Assembly: GCA_963693365.1 (NCBI GenBank)
Contig: CAVNZM010000012.1
Coordinates: 744,001 to 808,000 of the forward strand
Source: Amoebidium appalachense
Taxonomy: Eukaryota > Ichthyosporea
Reading direction: 5' to 3'
Length of the DNA stretch: 64,000 bases
The position numbers and the translations under genes were made by a program. Below the pieces are notes generated by a model. The model worked only from the letters and a program-made list of their open reading frames with translations. It did not search any database and was not told where the DNA came from. Of the stretch, positions 16,342-36,280 are shown one piece after another (the first letter of the stretch is position 1; every line of letters begins with the position of its first letter).

Positions 16342-16760
16342 CCCCTCCCCCCCCCCCCCCCCCTCTCTCTCTCCTAGCTAGAGCTTTCTCTCTCTCTCTC
16401 GCACACACACACACATTCTCTCTCTCTCTCTCTGCCTCCCTCTCTCTTCTCCCCTCTCCCCCCGGAGACCCCCCCACCTCTTCCTCTGTGTGTGTCTCCC
16501 TCCCTCCCTCTCATTCTCTCTCTGTCCCCCTGCCTCTCCCTCCCTCGCTCTCTCTCCCTCTCTCTCCCTCCCTCGTCTCTCTCTCTCTCTCTCTCTCTCT
16601 CCCTCCCTCACTCTCACTCTCACTCTCTATCTCTGCCCCTCCCCCCCTCTCCCTTCTCCCAATCTCTCCCTCTATTTTCTTCTATCCTCTATCCTTTCTT
16701 TCTCTCCCCCCCTCCCCCCCTCCCCCCCCCCCTCCCTATCTCTCTCTCCCTCTCTCCCTG

Positions 16761-16829
<69 letters not shown>

Positions 16830-17036
16830 TCTCCCCCCCTCTCTCCCTCTCTCTCTCCCTCTTCGTCTCTCTCACTCAGTTCTCTCTCTTTCTCTCTCTC
16901 TCTCTCTTTCTCCCCCCCCCCCCCCCCTCTCTCTCCCTCTCTCTTCCCCCTCTCTAATAGCTCTCTCCCTCTCCCCCCTGCCCCCCCCCCCCCCTCCCCT
17001 CCCCCCCCCTCCCCCCCCCCCCCCCCCCCCCCCCCC
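16230..17036. repeat. 800-bp C/CT-rich low-complexity block
   Basis: Almost pure pyrimidine on the plus strand: (CT)n, TCTCCC and poly-C, ending in a C-run of about 35. The open frames here on both strands (Ser/Leu/Pro and Glu/Arg/Gly repeats) are translations of the repeat. Confidence 0.95.
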
Positions 17037-17549
17037 CGTCCTCCAGCGTCGCAAGCAACCAGCACTAATCATAATGCCTTCACCAGTACCGCTGCTGTGG
17101 CCACCATCTGCCGATCACAACCCACCTACTCATCTATCTGTGTCCTCCTGCGTGGGTGACAGATTTGGTTTGAGTTTCTTCCGAAAACAAAAGAGTGGAG
17201 TGCAGCAGATTTAACAGAAACCTGTGTCTGCGTTAGACGGCTATTAGGGTGGTTGGTGGTGTGGTGGTGGTGGTGGTGGTAATGGTGGGTGTGTGTGTGC
17301 AGCCTTTCACCATCTGTTGATTTAGGATTTAGTGTCCAGAGTTACTACATCCGGACCTTTTGACATCGTAGCTACTGGAATTGAGGTATTAAATCTATAT
17401 ACCTCTTTAAAATACTGCTATCATAACTCCACCTTTACTTCTATTAATGTCATCGGCATTAGTAGAACAAGGTGCGGTAAGTGTGACTAACACAAATGGT
17501 CTACTATAAACTTTGCTATATGCTGAGACAACCTAAAACTTTAAGGACT

Positions 17550-19705
17550 CTCTAAGAGTGATAATCTTAAATATGTAACAATGGGCAATCAGCAGGAAAC
17601 TAAATCTTACATGTGAGAAAACTGAATCTTACATGTGTAACAGAGACTACACGCGAAACAACTGATGTGTTTCACTATCTTATAGAACCGTATTGATGAG
17701 ATAGTCCGCTCTTAAGTGTGAGCCGGTTTGGATTAATAGTACTATAACTGTTATTCTAAACTGGAGGTTTAATGATATATCATATTTATTAAACTAACAT
17801 TTGGTATCAATCAATAACACAGTGTATTACAAACTTATAATAGAAAGTATAGTACATGACGTGTCCTCAATGCTAATACCTAAAGTCAGTCAATAGTCGA
17901 ATCTGTAAAAGAAGAAAACTTTCTTTCCAAGCTTTCGTCAGGATATAAGATGACTAAACTTTGAAAAATCCGGAAATCCGGAAAATTGGCCATGGAGTTT
18001 TAGCATATTGGAAATTTAAAATTATAAATTAACAAGAATAATGATGTTTATTTTAGCCTGTATATTCTAGAATTTAATAGGGATTTTGTCGTTCCCTATT
18101 GATTCTCTATAAATAATTGAGTATCTACAATTATTTACTATTATAAACAATCATTAAATTATAATCTATTACATGCGGGTACCGGCTTTGTGCCCATCGA
18201 AAGAGTTATCTTTCTAACTTAAACACTATATGCTATAAACTACCATAGCATTGAAGAATGCATAATGTTATCGACTTCTATTAGGTTATAATTAGTAGGA
18301 GTAGTAATGATTAACAGGAGGTATTATTAGCAGGAAACCAAAGTAGATAAAGATCTATTAGTAGGATTCCGCTTGTGCCCCGGACCACCCGCTCTTCCGG
18401 CTACACGCATCCCCGCCGGATTCGCCCCTGTACCTCTTCCCTTCCCCATCGTCTCTGCCCATTGCCGAGCGCTATGTGGAATGGCTGGCGACCCCCCCGG
18501 AGGTACGGCTAGATCATAGTGTGAATATGAATAGTTTCAAGTCTATGGCTGATAGATATCTTTTTACTCTACGTGTTGAGTCCCTTCCGGTGTTAGGACC
18601 GCACAAACACCAACTACTAGTAGCCTATATGGCGGATACGGTTAGAGAGTCTCGTTCATACATAGATTCGTTTATTCGTAATGTGGTGTGGTGTAAAAAC
18701 GCAAAGATGATTATGGCTTGGCGGTGTAATCGGTTTCTGGTGTCTCCTGCTCGTATGTGTAATATGTGTGGGGGGCGGTTTACTCGCGGCTGCATATCTA
18801 TCAATAAATGCAACCTGTTAGCTAATGTATTAGAACCGGAGGTTATTGGCGGTTTTATTCTCTTTTCTTCATCTCTTCCTCAATATATCCGTTTTAAGAT
18901 GACTATCCTAGATCACCTTATTAATGCTGCACAGTATGATATTGTGATCCGGTGCCTTAACTTTCTGTCGGAGCTACCGATGCTAGCATCTGCTTACCCA
19001 TAATATGTAATAGGGGTGTCAGATCCTACGATGGCGCTCATTGTTGCCTAGCATGTACATATGTCACTGGCTGCATTTGATTGGCTGTGCTGGAAAACGC
19101 AGTAGGCCGTCGAATGTGGCTGGGCCTCCGGCAATGTCCACGCAATAAAAAGTGTGTAAACCCCCATTAGTAGGATCCTCCGAGACTATACGTGTTGCTC
19201 CTGTCACTCATATCTGTGATTGAGGATGAAGATATAGTCAGATTTTTAAATATTTAGCAGTACAAGATTTAAGTGGAGTGTTTTTAGTAATGCACTATAT
19301 AGCACATGTTGATTTATTACACCAAATAGTAGATCATATTTTACAATGTGTTCTTTAAATTTAGCCATATGCTTGAGACCTCTAAAGCTTTAAGTACGTT
19401 GTAGTTATTGCAAATAATAACCTTAAAGATGTAACAATGGGCAATCAGCAGGAAACCAAAATAGATTAAACATCTATTACTTTAGTAGGATCCTCAGAGA
19501 CTAAACGTGTTGCTTCTGTCACTCACATCTGTGATTTAGGATGAAGATATAGTCAGATTTTTAAATATTTAGCAGTACAAGATTTAACTCGAGTGTTTTT
19601 AGTAATGCACATTACAGCGCAAATTAATTTATCACACCTGATAGTAGAACATACTTTACAATGTGTTCTTTAAATTTAGCCATATGCTTGAGACCTCTAA
19701 AGCTC
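17550..19705. repeat. AT-rich island with direct repeats (retroelement-like)
   Basis: A segment containing ACAATGGGCAATCAGCAGG occurs near 17580 and 19438, with a partial copy near 18325 before TAGTAGGATTCC. A unit of about 310 bp is repeated head to tail: 19170-19480 and 19490-19705 share AGTAGGATCCTC, GAAGATATAGTCAGATTTTT and ATATGCTTGAGACCTCTAAA. The second copy runs straight into the CA/GA microsatellite at 19706. Base composition is clearly more AT-rich than the neighbours. The pattern suggests LTR- or tail-like repeats of a mobile element. Confidence 0.6.
18364..19003 (+). pseudogene. Retroelement-like coding fragment, family uncertain
   Basis: A frame open from just after a TAG at 18361 to a TAA at 19003, about 212 codons, with no ATG at its start. 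Its beginning (PLFRLHASPPDSP) is Pro-rich and its body contains SYIDSFIRNVVWCKN, RMCNMCGGRFTRGC and a hydrophobic end (FLSELPMLASAYP). The Cys cluster (CNMCG) resembles the zinc-knuckle region near the C-terminus of non-LTR reverse transcriptases. No catalytic YxDD motif is present, so I cannot confirm this. It is flanked on both sides by the direct repeats of the AT-rich island, which supports a mobile origin. Confidence 0.4.
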
Positions 19706-20345
<640 letters not shown>

Positions 20346-20438
20346 CCGTAAACAGAGTACAAGTGTAGGTTTACACGGTCTATATTTTGGAAGACGGTGG
20401 GATACAGTAAAGGGGGAGGGAGGGAGGGAGGGGGGGAG

Positions 20439-20480
<42 letters not shown>

Positions 20481-20785
20481 GCGACTGGAGAAAAAGAGAA
20501 ATTGACACTAGTGCGCTAGATTTATCCACTCACTTGTACCGTGACATCTCTCACTGAGACATAGGTACTATGATGCACACCCCCAGAAGCACCCACCATG
20601 ACATACAACACGCCGGATCCATTCAGGATGATCGCGCATATGGTCACACATCACGTGACTCACAGCCAATAATCAAATAGGTTGCATGGGAATGGTCACG
20701 AGGAATGTTAATGAGTTAATAATCAGCTTTTATCTTTTTTTTTCATTTGTTTCAGGTCATACGATGGACCTCACACTGATTGTAT

Positions 20786-21164
20786 CTATTGTAAGTCGTC
20801 CAAATTTATTTCATGAAGCATTCCGGACAGCGGTGGTAGGGCATCTGAAGGAGCATTCGACCATTTCTTTAAACTATCACTCAGCAATTTAACATCACAA
20901 TCACCATTCAAGTTCCAGTGATATCCATCGTTATGAAATCCTGACATACCCCAATTGGTAAACACTAAAAAGGTAGGAGAATATTTCCAATTTGGCACGA
21001 TACTTCGGCATTGTTTCATAGTAACACTTAAAGCAGTGGGGCCAAGGGGGGTAAACTACATGTGGCATGTATTCGTAAGCTGACGGTGGCAATGTCCAAA
21101 TATAGAAAACACCATATATGGGCAAAGCATCCATAACCGTTCGTGACAGCCAGCAAATGTTCAA
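20786..21164 (-). other. Two overlapping minus-strand frames of unknown nature
   Basis: The frame 21164-20931 (containing YIWTLPPSAYEYMP and HCFKCYYETMP) and the frame 21019-20786 (containing FLVFTNWGMSGFHNDGYHW and ending HEINLDDLQ) overlap by about 90 bp in different registers. Both look protein-like rather than repeat-like. They could be one protein with a frameshift, two exons, or chance. They lie 120 bp downstream of the ESCO-type gene and are not part of it. Confidence 0.3.
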
Positions 21165-21284
21165 CGTTGATTGGTTTTGAAGTCATAGTGACGTCCTGCT
21201 TTAATATCCTTACTTAAACATTGACCTGACAAAATGAAATTCACATTCAATATAATTCAGGTAGATTTCAACATACACATATTT

Positions 21285-30772
<9,488 letters not shown>

Positions 30773-32102
30773 GCTTGCTATCTTACCATAATAGAAGAGA
30801 TATTTTCCATTTCTGCCGCTAAAAGACTTAAACTGAGTTATAATATGGCATGGAGCCGGAAACAGCACAAACTAGATCACTAGCAGTAACACTGGGGGAA
30901 TGTTCTGTTCATTAACGGCCCTAACACTTTGCATTCGTTTGCTTTTCCGTCTGGTCGCAACTTGAAAAAAGCACCCACGTAAGCAAGGAGGCACGCCAGA
31001 TTTCCCGTGCATACACAACCGCATAAAAATAAACTAGCTTATTACAAACTATATCTCCCAACACATGATACAGTTGCCAATCATGAACGTGCACGACTGT
31101 GTACGTAGTGAAATTCTCACCTCACTGTTCGTGGCTTGGTCATGTCTTGCGGGGGCCTGAGCCGTCAACGGTTTCCTTATCAGCGCGCCATCAGTTGTGC
31201 TTGTATAATCTGATTGGTCAAATCGACAGTTGAGGAAATTTGGGCCGCCCTCGTCGCGATCGACGGCGCGACGCGTAGCTGGCAGGCTGGTGCATCATGC
31301 ATATGACGAAGAAACGAGGAAATGGCGAAGAAAAGACCCGGGCAAAAGAGTTGTACGAATCTCCAAAACAACGCAGTAGAAGCTCGCGGTTTTGAGTGGG
31401 CCTTTGCTTCTATAGAGACCGTGTGCCTATGATGCCCAGTCCGGACGGACGATCTTGTGGGTACTGAAGACTGTTGCAACTTTGGATTGCAACGTGTTTT
31501 TAGCACGGCCAAGGTGTGCACGGGGTTGCACTCAGTTGCACTCACTTCAGCATGAAACGAGTGCGTGACAAAATATACCCAGCCGTTTAGTATAAACTGA
31601 GAATACTCTGTTGATTTGGAGACGCAATCTCAGAAATACAGCAAGGCTGTGGTAACTGTTCTCAAGCTGCAGGCCTGGAAGGTTGCCGTACATATTTGTG
31701 TGCAGTTATAAGTAGTTGGGTACTAAGCATCCGAAAGAGGTGTGTGGCATAATTACGGTAATGCCTTATGATGCTGCTGATGTGTTAAAGCGAGGGTCTG
31801 CGGATTGTAAATGATTTCGTTGTCATCGACCTCTTCACGGTACGCAGCTGTTTGTTGGGTGTGTGTGTGTGTGTGTGTGATTTCTACATATTTCGAGTTT
31901 CTGACCATGATTTTGGATTGTATATATTTGGTTATCTCAGGGGGGGCTCCAGGCCCCGCGCAGTGTATGCAGCCTACTGTGTTATCCAGCACGGTCTACA
32001 CACAGCAAGGGGCGCCGCAGGCGCCCCCTCCCTCCCCTACAAGCACAATACATACGTGGGAAATGCACAACTATCATCACTCAGGTGACCGGACTAGTAG
32101 TG

Positions 32103-32178
<76 letters not shown>

Positions 32179-32827
32179 CGTGTGTGTGTAGGTGTGTGTG
32201 TGTGTGAGAGAAAGAGAGAGAGAGTGTGTGTGTGCGTGCGTGTGTGTGTTGACATGTGGCCATGGGTGCATGTGTGTGTGTGTGGGCGCGTGCGCGCAGC
32301 GCGCAATTGTGTGCCGCGGGAGAGAATGTGCATGCATATGCATGTGCATGACCAGTTCTACGAGCCTGAGCGTCTTCTATCGAACAACTCCTCTTTTCCA
32401 GGCTACTCTTGAGGCATAAACAACGGCCACAAGCATGTATGCTTTGGGTCTACTGGATTATCTAGGTGGCACGGGTTCGAACCTTGGTGCGCCAACTTTC
32501 TTTTTTTTTTTACGTTCGCAATTTTTTTTTTTTTGTGGCTCCGAGCATATCTCCTGCAAGCTCTTGAAGGGATACGTCGATTGCAGTAGATATTGTTGAC
32601 TTTGCATACGTAGTTTAGGAGATACAAGATGTACAAAAATGATGACGTCACCAACCGCCTATTTTGGCCAAAATTTTCGCAATGAGAAAAAAATATTTAT
32701 TTTTTACATTTTCGGAAATTTTTAAACGTGCCGTGGTACTGTAGCCCTCGATGAGACGCTTCTAAAAATGCAGTTTACGCCCCAGCGTAGCAATTTCCCG
32801 ATCCCCCGTGAACGTCGACTCCTGATT
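30773..32827. other. Upstream region of the ESCO-type gene, no further gene
   Basis: A mostly unique-looking stretch with a GT tract (32101-32250). A minus-strand frame 31545-31180 of 121 codons has no recognisable motif, no intron partner and no protein-like bias that I can defend. The ESCO promoter should lie just above 30772. Confidence 0.5.
32440..32535 (+). other. Pol III-like B box with T-run, possible SINE fragment
   Basis: GGGTTCGAACC at about 32468-32478 matches the internal B-box consensus, and two T-runs follow (about 32502-32511 and 32522-32534) as Pol III terminators would. I could not fold a tRNA: the acceptor and T stems do not pair. A similar TTATCTAGG stretch with a T-run occurs near 36635-36670. 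A decayed tRNA-derived SINE is possible. Confidence 0.3.
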
Positions 32828-33322
32828 CTAAGATCTAAACTCTCCCACGGGCAGACGGGGTCGATCTACACAGACGCACTGTGCCGGCGGTTGTAATCTT
32901 TGTGTCTGAGTCTGTGACTGTGCGTCGCTTTGTTCCGTTTGGTCTTCATCATCCGACACAAACACACCCTCTGTCGGTGGCGTAAACGTACCCCAACCAT
33001 GTAGCCTTTCTCTCCTAAAGCTCCCGGCTGTGCGATTGCTAGCCATCCGCTCAAGCGTTTCCATTCTTCTCGGTAGAGCCCTTGCCACAACTGGGGAACT
33101 TGGTGCGGAATTTGAATGCATCTCGCCATCGCTAGATCGGGATGCCATTTGCGGTGGTGTTCGATAGCCCGACCCCAAATCAGCCATTTGCGCAAAAGTC
33201 GCGCGTCGTTCGTCTGCGTTTCGTGCAAGTGGGCTTGTAGGCGCGGAGACAGAGACATCGTCCCCTTCCGATTGGGCTGTCTTCCCCCACTGGGGTCCGC
33301 ATATGCTCACAGACCCGAGCAC
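32828..33322 (-). CDS. Ser/Thr/Pro-rich disordered reading frame, possible last exon
   Basis: An open frame ending GEFRS-stop. It continues protein-like upstream of 33322 to about 33430 without an in-frame ATG, so it may be the final exon of a spliced gene or may start at an internal ATG (MADLGSG). The content is typical of a regulatory tail: repeated TPP and SSP motifs (YRTPPQMASRSSDGEMHS, TFTPPTEGVFVSDDEDQ), a basic patch (ALPRRMETLERM) and a Gln/Ser stretch (DAQSQTQTQ). No domain is recognised. On the same strand, another frame (33392-33180) begins with ACCACCATG and overlaps it, so which frame is used is unclear. Confidence 0.4.
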   Translation of the reverse strand: MLGSVSICGPQWGKTAQSEGDDVSVSAPTSPLARNADERRATFAQMADLGSGYRTPPQMASRSSDGEMHSNSAPSSPVVARALPRRMETLERMASNRTAGSFRRERLHGWGTFTPPTEGVFVSDDEDQTEQSDAQSQTQTQRLQPPAQCVCVDRPRLPVGEFRS

Positions 33323-33803
33323 GCTTATTGCGCTCTTTGGAGGAAGCGAGTCGCAGTGCGGAGGTGAATCTGTGTGTTGGGCCGATTCGCATGGTGGTTG
33401 GTCTGTGTGTGATGGCTGCGGGTGTGTGGTTGGGCTACCACCTACTGAGGCGGTGTCTCCTTTCTTTTTTCTTTTTTCTTTTTTTTTCTTTTTTTTTTAC
33501 TTAAAAGGGACGTAGATGTATAACGTCGCACGTGCGGAAACACGTCAGTACGTGTTAGGTGGTTGGGGCTGGTTCCTGGTTGCTGGTCGGTGCCTGTGTG
33601 TCGTTGCTTGCACTGCAAAAGGGGTGAAGGGAGTCAGTGTTTGCTTTGGCTATTAATAGTGGGAGAAAGGCAACGCAATTGGTGTGAACCCGTTACATAC
33701 AACCAAATCAGTGTTTTGAACGTTTTTGTTCCGTGCCGGTATCCGACCTACATTCCAACGGATAAAATTATGGTGCCCGTTTTTGTGTGGTAGAAAACGT
33801 TCA

Positions 33804-33813
33804 CGTGTGTGTG

Positions 33814-33904
<91 letters not shown>

Positions 33905-33925
33905 GTATGTGTGTGTGTGCGGGGC

Positions 33926-34001
<76 letters not shown>

Positions 34002-34190
34002 CGCGCGCGCGCGCATGCGCGTGTGTGTGTATGCGTGTGCATGCGTGTGTGTGTGCCGCGCGGACGCACGCTTGTGTGTGCAAGCTCGCCCGCGTTCTTG
34101 CGCGTGTGTGCATGCGCTCGCGCGTATGTGTGCGTATGTGATGGTGGTGGTGGTGGGGAGGGGGAGGTGGCAGTGGGGGGGGGCTACTAA
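33804..34190. repeat. GT/GC alternating microsatellite cluster
   Basis: Long (GT)n interrupted by GCGT and a GGGGCACT spacer, then (GC)11 near 33993-34014 (a potential Z-DNA tract), then mixed GTGC variants and G-rich sequence. Confidence 0.95.
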
Positions 34191-35302
34191 ACTGCTCGAC
34201 GTTTTCTTTTTCTTCCTTCTTCATAGAGTGATAGGTAGCGAATAGTGCAAATCGAAGCAAAGAGGCTCAAAGGCCACAAGGAGGACCATTTCAACAGGGA
34301 TGGCAGATAGGCCATGCTTATTAGCCCAGCCGTGTTGAGCTCACGCCGTAAAGAACTGCCATCTACGGATAATTATATGAGGCCGTATTGCTCCTCTGGG
34401 TAGCACTAGTAGAACCATCGTGGCCTTTTTTATACCTATGTCATAAGTGCCTGCGCCAACACATATCCTATGACTCAGCCGAGCCTCACGGTGGAGGGAC
34501 TTGGGGTTAGGGGTAGGGGTGGGGGGAAGGGGGGAGGACGGTGGGCATATTGTTTGCTAGCTGACAATTCAGCACGAACTACCATACCTTTGGAAAAAAG
34601 CCACAAGCAGACCCATCGAGGCTCAATCGCTAAACAGATCTAGACTCGGGCTTTGGGGCGGGTGGTGGGGTGGGGAGGGGGTGAAAGGGGGGAGGGGGAA
34701 TCTTCACCATGTGGCTTGTACTGACGGTTTAAATAACGCACACGCATGAAGATCCGTTGAATTCGAATTCATTTGAAAAGACTTGTGCGTAAATACGCTC
34801 CATATTTAGCGTTCACTGCAGCAGTGCAAAGCGAAGCAACACTGAGGACACAAGCCGCAATCCCTAACCCACTTCAAGCGGAACACGAAAGAACACAAAC
34901 ACGTAGCAAGCTTGAAGGATCATAGTAGAAAAGACGTTTTTCCTCACAGTGGTGTTATGAGCAATGAGGTTTTATTCTTTCCTCACAAGCATTCTGACAT
35001 GGCTATGACTGCCATTGTACACTTCCCTTTGTACACTGCCTTAGCCGGATGACCCGCACCACAGCTGAAGAGCAGTTATATTTTCTATCTACATACAAGA
35101 CTTTATGTTCTCTATTTTAACATCTGAGGACTTAAAAGGTGTCAAAAAGCCAAAAATACGTGCATACAAAGTAGTTGTGAAAGGTCTATTTACTGCTTGG
35201 GTATATATAATACTAAGAGGTGGAACATTTACAATACTAACAGCTAGGGCATGTTTAAATAATAAAATAACATCTAACTCCTAAGGTTGAGATCTTTTAT
35301 GC
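34191..35302. other. Intergenic, no gene recognised
   Basis: Unique-looking sequence downstream of the RGS gene. It contains short G-rich patches near 34500-34700 (GGGGTTAGGGGTAGGGG) and no convincing exon. Confidence 0.6.
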
Positions 35303-36280
35303 CTACGCCTTAGGCACCAACGGTTGCTTTCTAGGAGCCGCCGGGGAGACATACATTGCGTTCCATGTTGCTACAGGCACAGCACTGGGCACCACTTGGC
35401 ATATGTCAGACTCGCCCGAGTCCTTCCTAGATAGCCCATAGAGTGACCTGCTTGTTTGTGCCCCTTTCGCGCTAAGACCACACCACCTCATAGGTAGGCG
35501 AAGAAGGGATCTGAGCGTTGTTGCTGACCGTGCGGGCTTCCGCGGGGACTCTGGTGTTGCGGGGGGGCTAGCGATAGGGGACGCTGTGGGGGTACTGTGG
35601 TTGCTTGAATGTTCTTTTTGTGTATCGGCGAAGGCTTCACCACTGCGCGGGAATGCATGTCTGTATTTGGGCACATAAAAGGGCGAGTCCGTTGGCAGAT
35701 TTAGTTTGCGTGTTGCTACCAAGTGGTGGAAGGCGTCAGACTCAACGTAGCGTGCAAATCCGTTCTGCAGTATATGCTGCTCTGCTATGAGGCGAAGTGG
35801 CTCAAACAGCGCCCAACTGGGACTTGCGGCCTCATTCTCGAACTGCATCAGAACCTGGGAGGTGGTGAGGGGATCGAGAGCTAGCTCGCAGTGGGAGCCC
35901 GGCATGAGATATAGAGAGGTGATTTGAGCAGCGTCTTGTGACCGCATGTGTGAGCATATTTGAATGATGTAGGCGCGGCAGGCAACAACGAAGTCTAAGT
36001 GGTGTTGGCAGTGTTCGTTTTGGAGATACTTGTAGAGTGACCGCCTGCCGTGCACGATGGACACAACGGCGTCCAGACAAATGCTAAGGTCGACGTGCGA
36101 CTCAGGTGTCATTTTCGTTGTATTGTTAGATACTGTGTTCATAGCAACCTGTGTTCCAATATTGCAAAGGGAAAACAAAAATGGAGAGACGAAGGAGGAA
36201 CTTAAAAGCTCTGTTGTTTGTGAATGCATGCGCAGACTGATGGATGCGCGTGACGGTTGTTTTGGTATGCAAACGAGCAT
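35303..36280 (-). CDS. RGS-domain protein (regulator of G-protein signalling)
   Basis: The only intact single-exon gene in the window, 325 aa from ATG at 36280; M47 (MNTVSNN) is an alternative start. RGS domains stimulate GTP hydrolysis by G-alpha subunits at the membrane. The domain spans about residues 68-192. It opens with SLYKYLQNEHCQHHLDFVVACRAY, matching the family's hydrophobic helix with FWLACE, and closes with the signature block FEPLRLIAEQHILQNGFARYVESDAFHHL, matching its FDxAQxxIxxLMxxDSYPRFLxSDxYxxL. The C-terminal 130 residues are Ser/Pro-rich with basic clusters (PRKPARSATTLRSLLRLPMR) and end PLVPKA, probably disordered. Residues 1-40 are mildly hydrophobic but not a clear signal. 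No GPCR or DEP domain is attached. Confidence 0.8.
   Translation of the reverse strand: MLVCIPKQPSRASISLRMHSQTTELLSSSFVSPFLFSLCNIGTQVAMNTVSNNTTKMTPESHVDLSICLDAVVSIVHGRRSLYKYLQNEHCQHHLDFVVACRAYIIQICSHMRSQDAAQITSLYLMPGSHCELALDPLTTSQVLMQFENEAASPSWALFEPLRLIAEQHILQNGFARYVESDAFHHLVATRKLNLPTDSPFYVPKYRHAFPRSGEAFADTQKEHSSNHSTPTASPIASPPATPESPRKPARSATTLRSLLRLPMRWCGLSAKGAQTSRSLYGLSRKDSGESDICQVVPSAVPVATWNAMYVSPAAPRKQPLVPKA

Noticed and set aside
16128-17215. Long plus-strand frames rich in Ser, Leu and Pro, ending in a protein-like tail (17068-17214)
   Set aside because: The bulk is a translation of the CT/C tract. The tail follows an acceptor-like CTCCAG but has no partner exon or recognisable motif.
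31180-31545. 121-codon minus-strand frame
   Set aside because: It starts at a non-ATG codon or an unsupported ATG, shows no domain, and the opposite strand is equally open.
32430-32495. A tRNA gene at the GGTTCGAACC site
   Set aside because: The acceptor and T stems do not pair and no anticodon arm can be drawn.
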